Shown piece after piece: positions 8,364 to 16,085 of a stretch of DNA of 64,000 nucleotides. Made by a program: the position numbers and the translations under genes. The notes below the pieces were generated by a model that saw only the letters and a program-made list of their open reading frames with translations, did no database searches and was not told where the DNA came from. Source of the DNA: JBPOFY01 sp051252415 (GTDB taxonomy: Bacteria > Verrucomicrobiota > Verrucomicrobiia > Opitutales > Coraliomargaritaceae); NCBI GenBank assembly GCA_051252415.1, contig JBPOGA010000020.1, forward strand, positions 1-64,000, read 5' to 3'. Each line of letters begins with the position of its first letter. Positions within the stretch are counted from its first letter, which is position 1.

Positions 8364-9365
8364 TTACCCATTCAATTTGTCAGGATCGTAGTATTGTTTG
8401 ATATGTTCAGCAGCGATGCGTTCGAGGTCATCGACAGTGTGCACGGTGCCGAGGGCCCCGCGAATCTTACGTGAGCCAGTCATGGATTTGGTCAGTGCAA
8501 TAAACTTTGGACGCATCCATCGCAGATCGCCGTGTTTTTGTTCGCGAAAGGGGCGAGCCATGACGCGGCGCGTGTAATCGATGAGTGTTTCCCAGCGTTC
8601 CGGAATTGTTGGAGGTGGGGGAACCTCACCGTGTTTGAGATAATGCTTAATATCGCGAAAAATCCAAGGATAGCCGAGCGCGGCGCGGCCAATCATGAGG
8701 CCTGAGCAGTTGGTTTGCTCGCGGATTCGAATGACATCTTCGGCGCTGCTTATATTGCCATTTCCGATCACAGGGATCGTGAGTTCCTCAGCGACTTCTG
8801 CGATGATTGGCCAATTTGCATCGCCACTGTAACCTTGCACCTTCGTGCGGCCGTGGATGGCGAGTGCTTGTGCACCTTCGGCTTCAACGATGTGACCGAC
8901 TTCTTTGGCAACGATGTTGTCGTCGTCCCAGCCAGTGCGGATTTTTACGGTTACAGGTGTCTCAGGAACGGCTTGAACGACAGCTCCAGTAATTTGTCCG
9001 AGTTTCTTCGGGTTTCGAAGCATCGAGGAGCCTGCATCCATGCAAATGACTCGATCCGCAGGGCAGCCGAAATTTATATCGATAAAATCGGGTCGCAGGC
9101 GATCTGTGAGTAGGCGGGCTGCGGCGGCCATTGACTCAGGATTTGAGCCAAATATTTGCACACCCATGGGGCGCTGCTCCTCGGTAAAGTCGACAGTTTC
9201 CCATAGTTTGGGGTCATCCCGATTGAGCGCATCGGCTTGCACAAACTCCGTCACCATGACGTCAGCGCCTTGTTCTTTGCACAGTTGACGAAACACGATG
9301 TCGGTAAACCGAGCCATCGGGGCTAAATAGAGCGGGAATTGCCCGTTTTCGAACCAGGGAAGCAT
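8364..9365 (-). CDS. dusB: tRNA-dihydrouridine synthase (DusB-like)
   Basis: A 333-residue flavoenzyme reducing specific uridines in tRNA D-loops to dihydrouridine with NADPH and FMN. The N-terminal YLAPMARFTD, catalytic cysteine in NFGCPADRV, AGSSMLRNP, VKIRTGWD, AIHGRTKVQGYSG, the FMN-phosphate segment VIGNGNISS and MIGRAALG appear in family order with normal length. It is monocistronic, starting at ATG 9365. DusB is the best fit for most bacterial single-copy enzymes, but subtype (A, B or C) was not resolved. Confidence 0.9.
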   Translation of the reverse strand: MLPWFENGQFPLYLAPMARFTDIVFRQLCKEQGADVMVTEFVQADALNRDDPKLWETVDFTEEQRPMGVQIFGSNPESMAAAARLLTDRLRPDFIDINFGCPADRVICMDAGSSMLRNPKKLGQITGAVVQAVPETPVTVKIRTGWDDDNIVAKEVGHIVEAEGAQALAIHGRTKVQGYSGDANWPIIAEVAEELTIPVIGNGNISSAEDVIRIREQTNCSGLMIGRAALGYPWIFRDIKHYLKHGEVPPPPTIPERWETLIDYTRRVMARPFREQKHGDLRWMRPKFIALTKSMTGSRKIRGALGTVHTVDDLERIAAEHIKQYYDPDKLNG

Positions 9366-9497
9366 AAATGTATGTGTGAAGCTTGTCTTTTATGGGAATA
9401 AAGCCGAAATTGGAACGTTCTTACTCTGAGCTAGTCAACTATAGCTAGTTCACACAAAACGAATCTATCACTTCAATCCAACATCATAATACAAATC

Positions 9498-9818
9498 ATG
9501 AAATTACTACTTATTCCATTTCTTATGTTAGCAGCGACAATGACTGCAAATGCTCACTGTGGCACATGTGGCACTGGCGAAGCACACGCTGAAAAAAAAG
9601 CCTGTGCTGAAGGTTGTGAAAAAGCCTGCTGCGCAAAGAAAGCAGAGTGCGCTAAAGACAAAGCTGAATGTGCAAAAGAAAAGTGCGATGAGCCTGCAAA
9701 AAAGGCCTGTGCTGAGGGGTGCACAAAGCCATGCTGCTCGAAGGAGTCTACAGCAGTTGCAGCCCCCAGCGTTACAGTCGCTTCGGCTCCTTTGATGCCT
9801 TGCTGCGCTAAGAAGTAG
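9498..9818 (+). CDS. small exported Cys/Lys-rich protein
   Basis: A 106-residue protein with a clear signal peptide (LLLIPFLMLAATMTANA, cleaved before HCGTC). The mature part has 15 cysteines in about 87 residues, mostly as CxxxC and CC pairs with Lys, Glu and Ala between them. An internal duplication is visible: KKACAEGCEKACC and again KKACAEGCTKPCC. It ends in PCCAKK. The composition suggests a periplasmic or surface metal-binding, metallothionein-like or redox role, but no family was recognised. It is monocistronic with its own promoter region (9366-9497) and a strong terminator. Confidence 0.75.
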   Translation: MKLLLIPFLMLAATMTANAHCGTCGTGEAHAEKKACAEGCEKACCAKKAECAKDKAECAKEKCDEPAKKACAEGCTKPCCSKESTAVAAPSVTVASAPLMPCCAKK

Positions 9819-9839
9819 TTCAGCAAATTAAGATTTTCC

Positions 9840-9874
9840 AAGCCCCGTGTTCAATACGAATGCGGGGCTTTTTT
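9840..9874 (+). terminator. rho-independent terminator of the Cys-rich gene
   Basis: An 8-bp stem AAGCCCCG / CGGGGCTT with a 15-base loop is followed by six consecutive T bases, starting 22 bp after the stop codon. This is a canonical intrinsic terminator. Confidence 0.9.
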
Positions 9875-10011
9875 GTGGTTCATAACCGTCACATGGCAGC
9901 TCAAGATTGCTGGTCAAACCAACACAAATTCCTCTTTCAAGGTGCAGGCAACTCTTTCTAAGGTGCTACTTCCTTAAGCAATATGGTCAGAAGTGATCAG
10001 AGAATCATTGA

Positions 10012-10704
10012 TTAATTAGCATCCAACTGTTTGAAGATCGCCTCGAATGGAATATCGATATCGAGCACCTCTTGGAAGGCGGCTTCGGGAAGTTGCTCGA
10101 CTTGGATCTCAATGAGGTATCGACCCTCCACTAGCAACTGCAGACTGCCGGTTTGATCCTCTAAATCATAATCCTGATTTACCAGATAGCCGTCTTCATC
10201 CTGAGTCATGGTGAATCCGTTCTCCGTCTCGGAATTTTCTAGTAATAAATCAAAGCCTAGACTCTTTAATAAATCCTCATCGGCATCTATTCCTACATCT
10301 GTAATCTCAATTTCCAAATATTTATCGGCATCCCACTCGATGCGCCCTCGACTACGCAAAATAGTATGCCCATCAATCACACGACTATCCTGAAGCAGGC
10401 TGCCATCTTCACGTAACCAATCAGGTAACCACTGGCTCAGTTCAGAGAGTTTGGATTCGGGCGGATGTGACTGGTCGGTGGCCGGGGGTGTTAGAGCGTT
10501 GATTTGACTCTGCGAATCTTTTGGTAGGAGCGGTATTTCCTGCAACTCCGTTGTCTCGATTTTTGCAGCGGAGTGTTCGTGCACCTTAAGCATATGCCGT
10601 GAGCCCTCATCTTGTTTGTTCTGTGTCGGCAAAAACCACTGCAGCAGAAGAATGAGTAGTAAAATTAATAGGATGATGAATCGTGGATTTATCTTTTGCG
10701 CCAT
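10012..10704 (-). CDS. membrane-anchored protein of unknown function
   Basis: A 230-residue protein. A single N-terminal hydrophobic helix (FIILLILLLILLLQWFLP, residues 9-26) is followed by a Gln/Ser/Pro-rich linker, then an acidic domain from about residue 90 (LSQWLPDWLREDGSLL, DKYLEIEITDVGIDADEDLL, LLVEGRYLIEIQVEQLP). It is predicted to be anchored in the inner membrane with the acidic domain outside. No family was recognised. It lies 80 bp downstream of the M60-like giant gene on the same strand, separated from it by a strong terminator, so it may have its own promoter within that gap. Confidence 0.6.
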   Translation of the reverse strand: MAQKINPRFIILLILLLILLLQWFLPTQNKQDEGSRHMLKVHEHSAAKIETTELQEIPLLPKDSQSQINALTPPATDQSHPPESKLSELSQWLPDWLREDGSLLQDSRVIDGHTILRSRGRIEWDADKYLEIEITDVGIDADEDLLKSLGFDLLLENSETENGFTMTQDEDGYLVNQDYDLEDQTGSLQLLVEGRYLIEIQVEQLPEAAFQEVLDIDIPFEAIFKQLDAN

Positions 10705-10715
10705 AATCTATAAGA

Positions 10716-13224
10716 CTCGTTATTATAACAAAGAACCAGCATCCGCAAGGATGCTGGTTCTGAATCGTCGAGGTTTAAGCCGAACTAATTGTTGAGCCCA
10801 GAGAGGTCGACAGCCTGAACCCAAGCGGGGAAGTTCTGACCATTGCGCCCACGGCTAATGGTGACTGTGCTGTCATCTGTGTAACGAGACCACATACGTG
10901 GTCGAGGGAAGGCATTTCCAGTTCCATTACATCCGTTATAGACCCAGCCGAAGCGGGCGCCCGCAGTGGTCGTATCAACTGTCACAGCTAGATCGGAGCT
11001 GGTGGAATCGCCATCGGGCTTGAAGCGGTGGTCCACTGCGATGCTAGCATGTGTGAGCACGTAGACATCAAAGTCATATGCATCGGTATACTCAGAGCCA
11101 ACGGCGACGGTGCTTTCATTGACATTTTGGCTGACGCCATCACCTAGAGCCACGAGGCAAGCCTCGGAGCTGTCACCGATTCCGGAGTCGGCACGAGTGC
11201 CAGTTGCCCATATCCAAGTGTTGTCGCGTGCAACCGTCGTGATCGATGCGGTCGTGTATTCACCGGTCGCATCGGCTCCCGCACCGCCGTTGTTACCGGC
11301 GACATTCACATGCTGCACGTTCCAATCGCTGCCCCATTCCACCACGAAGGTGGTCATGTCGGCATCAAACAGAGTCTCACCACCGGCATCGCGGGACCAG
11401 TTTAGTGTATTCGTGCCACTGGGATAGAGGCGAACATAGGCACCGGTGCCTTGCTTGCGGTCGGTCGGGTTGCCAAAGAGAACGGCACCACCGCCACGGT
11501 AGCCGCCAAACAGGACGACTTGATTCACGTCATTCCATGCCACAGAGGTATCACTGCCTGCGGTTGTGGTCATCGAAGTGACGACCGCATCGACTAAGCG
11601 GAAGCCACTTGAGTGGCTCGCGTTCTCACATTCGACGACGGTCACGACACCTTCCCAATTGAGGTCGGCGACGGCACGGGTCAGTTGTATCTGATTAGCC
11701 GCGCCGGAACTGGCGAGGTCGCCCTTGCCTCCGGGAACGGCACTGATGCGTGCGTAGTCGTTGTCGGGATAGGAGTTGCCATTCCCATCGTGAGAGCCGC
11801 GCACGAGGATGAAGTAATCATCCGCCAACGCCTGATCGAGGATAATGGTCGCGCTGGTTCCAGTGAAGTCGCCAGTCGTTAGGTAATACTCTGTCGCACG
11901 GACACCGGCCGAAGGTGCTGCGGTGACTGTAATTTCAAGTGTCGCGGTATCAGAGCCACCGTTTCCGTCGGAGACTTCAACCGTCCAGCTGTTCAGTCCC
12001 TCATCAGAGGCGCTTGGTGTGCCGCTCAAAGTTCCATCAGATGCAACGGACAACCAAGTAGGGCCGGATAGTTTTGAGTAAGTGAGCGCATCACCATCCA
12101 CATCGCTTGCCGAACCGGCGAGTGTTGCAGTAAAGGCAACGTCGGCATCTGCACTTAGGCCAGATGCTACGTTATCGAAAGCCGGAGCATCGTTAATGGC
12201 ATTCACCGTAATCGAAACATTCGCAGAACTACTATCTACGACACCATCGTTGACAGTGTATGTGAACGAATCTGCGCCGTTGAAGTTTGCGCTCGGCGTG
12301 TAGCTTAAGTTCGGAGCGGTTCCACTAAGTGCACCATTGGCAGGGGCTGCCACAATGGAATAACTGAGGTTATCTCCGTCCACATCCGACCCACTAAGTG
12401 TGATCGCAATTGAACCGTCCTCATCGACTGTGCTCGATTTGACATCCGCCACGGGTGCATCATTGATCGGATTCACGGTAATCGAAACAGTTGCAGGGCT
12501 ACTATCCGTTGAGCCGTCGTTGACTGTGAAGGTAAACGAATCGGCGCCATTATAATTAGCGAACGGAGTGTAAGTAACATTGGGAGCGGTGCCGCTGAGT
12601 GAACCGTTGGCCGGTCCCGTAGAAACCGTATAACTCAGGCTATCGCCATCGGTATCGCTGCCAGTCAGTGTGATGGCTTGGAGGCCGTCTTCGCCGACCG
12701 AAAGGCTTTGGGTGTTCGCAAGCGGAGCGTTGTTCATGGCTCCCTCGATCCTAATGTTGTCAACGGCAGGATCCGCTGCATTCCAAGCTGTATTGGCCGT
12801 GCGGAAGCGCAATTTCACATTGCTCAAACCCGCGTAGGCTGAAAGGTCGACCAGCGCGTTGGACCATGGGTCCGTGCTACTGGTATGTTGCGGACTACCT
12901 TTAAACCAAACACCGGTCGTCCAACTGGTTCCATCATGAACATCCAGTGAAAGGTAGTCGATATAAGGGCCATACATGTGGTAATCGAATTCCATGGTCA
13001 CTGCACTCTGCGCGCTGAAGTCGAAACTGGCTTCGACGGAAGCAGTTTTGTTCGAACCGAGACCGTGATGCCCTTCGGCGTAGAGATAATAAGTGCCATC
13101 CGACGCACCGCTTGGGCCAGCTGCTGCGGTCGGAGTGCCACCGCTGTGAACCGTCCAATCGTAGTCGTCATCAGCGACTTGCACCCAAGCGCCGATACCG
13201 TTTTCGAAGCTTTCGGCATATGGT
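10716..13224. repeat. 2.5-kb near-perfect direct repeat, copy 1
   Basis: These 2509 bp recur at 16086-18594 at a constant offset of 5370 bp with no indel. I found two differences: 10779 G versus 16149 T (after the stop codon) and 10824 A versus 16194 T (a synonymous change in an alanine codon). The left edge lies just beyond the terminator. The right edge falls at the N-terminal boundary of the MAM-like domain, after which the genes differ completely. The shared stretch encodes the last 813 residues of both giant proteins. Confidence 0.97.
10732..10761 (-). terminator. terminator of the M60-like gene
   Basis: A 13-bp perfect stem (AGAACCAGCATCC / GGATGCTGGTTCT) with a four-base loop, 23 bp past the stop codon. 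On the minus strand it is followed by the T-rich tract TTTGTTATAAT. An identical copy follows the second giant gene, as it lies inside the duplicated block. Confidence 0.85.
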
Positions 13225-15689
13225 AAGGATATGGGAGCAACATCGATGCTGACGTTGTCGATCGCCGAATCTGCGGCATTCCATTGTAAGTTTGCCGTGC
13301 GAAAGCGGACGATTACCTCGTCGTTGCCGGTAAAGCTGGTCAGGTCGACGGTGGCCGATGACCAGACATCGGAACTGGAGGTATGCTGTTGCCCGTTTCT
13401 GACCCAGACATTATTCGTCCATGAGGTTCCGTCGTGGATATCAACCGCCAGAAAGTCAATGTATGCGCCATACATGTGGTAGTCGAACGTGAGGGTGGTT
13501 TCACGAACGACACTGAAGTCGAAAGTACATTGGAACGAGGCGTTCTTGTAGGAACCACCGGCATCATGCCCTTCCGAATACATGTAATAATTGCCGCCTG
13601 CTGCACCGTCAGGTCCGGCCGCAGCCGTTGCGGTACCTCCGCTGTTGCGACGCCATTCATAGTTATCGTTCGTGGCCTGCGCCCAATCGCCGATGCCATC
13701 CTCGAAATCTTCGTAATGCGGCAGAGTCGCGATCGGTCGACCATCTGGGAAATTGGCGTCGATAATAGCTTGAATCGCATCTACCGATTGCTGGCCTAAG
13801 CTAGCCGTCCACGTGGTGCGCCAAGTGTTATATTGATCCTGCTCGTTAATGTTAATGAGGCTACCTACAGCATTGTCGTGAGCCGCAAATTGTGAGGCAT
13901 TCATCGGAACCACCGATTGGTAATACTTGAGGCGGTCATAGATAGCAGCTGAGGGCTTGATGCCTTCCGCCGCCAGCGTCGAATTAATATAGGCTGCATT
14001 GTCCGGCTGAACGCCCCAGAAATGGATCAGCGGTAGGAGGTTTGCTCCGGCAGCACGCGACATGCGGATGATACGGCTGTCTGGCGGATCTGTGTTGCGC
14101 GGATAGGTGATGCCGTTTTCGGCATCGACCGCTACAGACTTCCAGAAGTCGCCCAGAGCATCCCATCCAAACAAAGCGGCGATCTCAACATACTTCGCGT
14201 AACCACGGTGTTGGTATTTCATTTGCGTCGCGGTCATGGGATTGCCGTTACGAAAGAGAGAATTCACAACCCAGTTGATTGCAGCATGCTTTCGATTCAT
14301 AGAAGCACCCGAATTCGTATTTAAAGAACGTCCAAAAGCTTCTTCAAGCGGCACATTGAACATGCGATTATGCACCGGAACGTAGAACAAATTAACCAAG
14401 GATTCCGTCTCGCCGTTGAACTTGTTAATATAGGACGCGTGGCCGAACTCATGCAAAAGAACGTGGTTCGCAAACTTGGGGCCGTTGAGGTAATCATGAC
14501 TCTTGTTGCCGCCCGCAGACGACGTGGGGTTCCAATTGTCATTTGACTGCGGATACCCCGGTGAAAAGACGTTGGCGTCCAGCGTTACATCAATAATGGC
14601 GTAGAGCACCGTTTTAGGGCGGATCTGCGGCAGTCCCTGCATGTCGGAGCACGCATCCATGGCCAAGTCCCAGTTGGCCATCAGAGTCACTGGGTCGTTA
14701 AAGTTATAGATCCAGTCGGTGGGAACGGTGAGCATAAATTTGTCAGTCTCGAAGTCCGCCCATTTTCCAGGATGATTGCGCTCAGTGTTCTGCCATTCGG
14801 AAAGTGTAGTTTGTCGGGCTGAGGAATTCGAAAAGAACGGAGCTCTGACCGTGTTTTGAAAATCGACAGTCACTAGTCCCTCCTCAACACCGTAAGGCAC
14901 CTCGATGTAGATGCCGCCACCGAGAGGGCTGGCGATTTCTGTGGTGGTGCTGTTGATCGGGTAAGTGAGAGTGACGCGATTCAACCGCTTCAAATTATTC
15001 GGCCGGTTTGTCAGGTCGGCCACATGAGCACCCACTCGGATTTCAAATCCTTTACCTACTAGTGCAGCTGGCACAGTGACGGTGGCAATGCTGCCTGGAG
15101 CCAGATAGGCACCGGTCGGACGGCGCGCAGATTCGTATTGGAACTGCACCTCATAGCCCCAAGCCTCCGCTTGCGAAGCATTAATCTGCACGGAGTAGAC
15201 CGAGGAAGGATTGCTCGGAGGCGATACAGCACCGGGAAAATAGTTGGCTGACTCAAACTTTGCGCCATCCAGAGCCGACCGGTTGTTTGCCAGATTCCAA
15301 GTGTTATAAGCATCGTCGATAATGGCCTGATAGACCTTAACCATCGCAAGACGAAGTGCCTTGGCTTGGGTTGAAGTGTCCGTACGGGAAAACTCGCCAG
15401 TGTTAAAGAGGTAGCCGACATTCGTTTCATAGGTTTCAACCAGCCCGAAAGAAGCATTAATCATCGAAGTGTTGTCGCCTGCATTTCCTGCATTGTTAGC
15501 CACAATGGTAGCCTGCGCGTTAATCTCAGACGCCGTCATGGTGCTCACGCCATTAATGTGATTCTCCAGTGCGTCATACGCTGCGAGCAACTCGGCCTGT
15601 CCCGCCTGTGCGTGGGCACAAAATGTCAGGGATTGGAGTAAACAAAGTAAACCAAGCAGTATTTGTTTTGGGTATTGTATATCTTTCAT
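10785..15689 (-). CDS. secreted M60-like metallopeptidase with MAM and cadherin-like domains
   Basis: A 1634-residue exported protein. Signal peptide (KQILLGLLCLLQSLTFCAHA) covers about residues 1-27. The M60/enhancin-like region has VTVPAALVGKGFEIRVGAH near 215 and the zinc motif HEFGH near 412 with a glutamate nine residues on (GETE). Two MAM-like domains follow, starting near 656 (HYEDFEDGIG) and 822 (PYAESFENGIG). Then come two cadherin-like/VCBS repeats (DGDSLSYTVS, DGDNLSYSIV), a putative Ig domain near 1163 and an unrecognised C-terminal domain of about 370 residues. M60 enzymes characterised elsewhere cleave O-glycosylated proteins such as mucins; a glycoprotein substrate here is inferred. 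The last 813 residues are identical to the adjacent gene product. No PEP-CTERM or LPXTG-like tail is visible. Confidence 0.85.
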   Translation of the reverse strand: MKDIQYPKQILLGLLCLLQSLTFCAHAQAGQAELLAAYDALENHINGVSTMTASEINAQATIVANNAGNAGDNTSMINASFGLVETYETNVGYLFNTGEFSRTDTSTQAKALRLAMVKVYQAIIDDAYNTWNLANNRSALDGAKFESANYFPGAVSPPSNPSSVYSVQINASQAEAWGYEVQFQYESARRPTGAYLAPGSIATVTVPAALVGKGFEIRVGAHVADLTNRPNNLKRLNRVTLTYPINSTTTEIASPLGGGIYIEVPYGVEEGLVTVDFQNTVRAPFFSNSSARQTTLSEWQNTERNHPGKWADFETDKFMLTVPTDWIYNFNDPVTLMANWDLAMDACSDMQGLPQIRPKTVLYAIIDVTLDANVFSPGYPQSNDNWNPTSSAGGNKSHDYLNGPKFANHVLLHEFGHASYINKFNGETESLVNLFYVPVHNRMFNVPLEEAFGRSLNTNSGASMNRKHAAINWVVNSLFRNGNPMTATQMKYQHRGYAKYVEIAALFGWDALGDFWKSVAVDAENGITYPRNTDPPDSRIIRMSRAAGANLLPLIHFWGVQPDNAAYINSTLAAEGIKPSAAIYDRLKYYQSVVPMNASQFAAHDNAVGSLININEQDQYNTWRTTWTASLGQQSVDAIQAIIDANFPDGRPIATLPHYEDFEDGIGDWAQATNDNYEWRRNSGGTATAAAGPDGAAGGNYYMYSEGHDAGGSYKNASFQCTFDFSVVRETTLTFDYHMYGAYIDFLAVDIHDGTSWTNNVWVRNGQQHTSSSDVWSSATVDLTSFTGNDEVIVRFRTANLQWNAADSAIDNVSIDVAPISLPYAESFENGIGAWVQVADDDYDWTVHSGGTPTAAAGPSGASDGTYYLYAEGHHGLGSNKTASVEASFDFSAQSAVTMEFDYHMYGPYIDYLSLDVHDGTSWTTGVWFKGSPQHTSSTDPWSNALVDLSAYAGLSNVKLRFRTANTAWNAADPAVDNIRIEGAMNNAPLANTQSLSVGEDGLQAITLTGSDTDGDSLSYTVSTGPANGSLSGTAPNVTYTPFANYNGADSFTFTVNDGSTDSSPATVSITVNPINDAPVADVKSSTVDEDGSIAITLSGSDVDGDNLSYSIVAAPANGALSGTAPNLSYTPSANFNGADSFTYTVNDGVVDSSSANVSITVNAINDAPAFDNVASGLSADADVAFTATLAGSASDVDGDALTYSKLSGPTWLSVASDGTLSGTPSASDEGLNSWTVEVSDGNGGSDTATLEITVTAAPSAGVRATEYYLTTGDFTGTSATIILDQALADDYFILVRGSHDGNGNSYPDNDYARISAVPGGKGDLASSGAANQIQLTRAVADLNWEGVVTVVECENASHSSGFRLVDAVVTSMTTTAGSDTSVAWNDVNQVVLFGGYRGGGAVLFGNPTDRKQGTGAYVRLYPSGTNTLNWSRDAGGETLFDADMTTFVVEWGSDWNVQHVNVAGNNGGAGADATGEYTTASITTVARDNTWIWATGTRADSGIGDSSEACLVALGDGVSQNVNESTVAVGSEYTDAYDFDVYVLTHASIAVDHRFKPDGDSTSSDLAVTVDTTTAGARFGWVYNGCNGTGNAFPRPRMWSRYTDDSTVTISRGRNGQNFPAWVQAVDLSGLNN

Positions 15690-15893
15690 GGGGTATGGGG
15701 TTAGGGGGTACGCGTTGCAGCGTCCCGGGTAACAATGTAGAGAGGGTATTGGGGTATATGATTTTAGTTCGACCTAATGGTCATCATACAATACCTAACA
15801 CAGGAAAATTTGAAAAAGTGACACCTCGGGATTAAAAAATATGTTAAAATCGGCTAGTAGCCTAACTTATGTTTTAATAGTAATATTGAAAGC
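15616..15893. repeat. diverged 5' repeat (signal peptide and promoter), copy 1
   Basis: The signal-peptide codons and about 200 bp upstream of the M60-like gene are clearly related to 20170-20446 in front of the second giant gene. Shared blocks include CATGGGGTATGGGGTTAG, GTAGAG.GGGTATTGGGGT, AAAATTTGAAAAAGTGACAC and TATGTTAAAA. Identity is about 80 percent by eye with small indels. Similarity ends near GAAAGC at 15888-15893. Confidence 0.85.
15770..15799 (-). promoter_or_regulatory. candidate tandem operator upstream of the M60-like gene
   Basis: Two 9-bp elements, CGACCTAAT (15770-15778) and ATACCTAAC (15791-15799), are 21 bp apart, about two helical turns. The first overlaps an inverted repeat GACC-TAAT-GGTC. 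The same arrangement, better conserved, lies in front of the second giant gene. It is about 80 bp upstream of the start codon. The regulator is unknown. Confidence 0.45.
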
Positions 15894-16085
15894 TCGTTGG
15901 AGCCAGTAGGATTAGAGGAAACGCCTGATTCTCCTTTATTCAATAGCGTGAAGACGACTCACATATTTCACTTGAGAGGTCAACACGGGCGAGCTGATCA
16001 TTTGCCGACGTATATACCGTCGGAGTTCACTTTGCCTCATTTGAGTAATCCCATCCACGAGCCAATAGCGGAACCTCGGCAAAAT
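15894..16085. other. unique spacer between the two giant genes
   Basis: About 190 bp that belong to neither duplicated segment. They contain a palindrome CCGACG-TATATAC-CGTCGG at 16005-16023 that could be a regulator site. A short minus-strand frame crosses the spacer (15936-16118) but runs into the terminator of the second giant gene and has no recognisable domain, so I do not call it a gene. Confidence 0.4.

Noticed and set aside
11110..11427. Plus-strand frames inside the giant exoenzyme genes, repeated at 16480-16797 and other matched positions
   Set aside because: They are shadows of the minus-strand domains and recur only because the underlying DNA is duplicated; none shows its own domain or start context.
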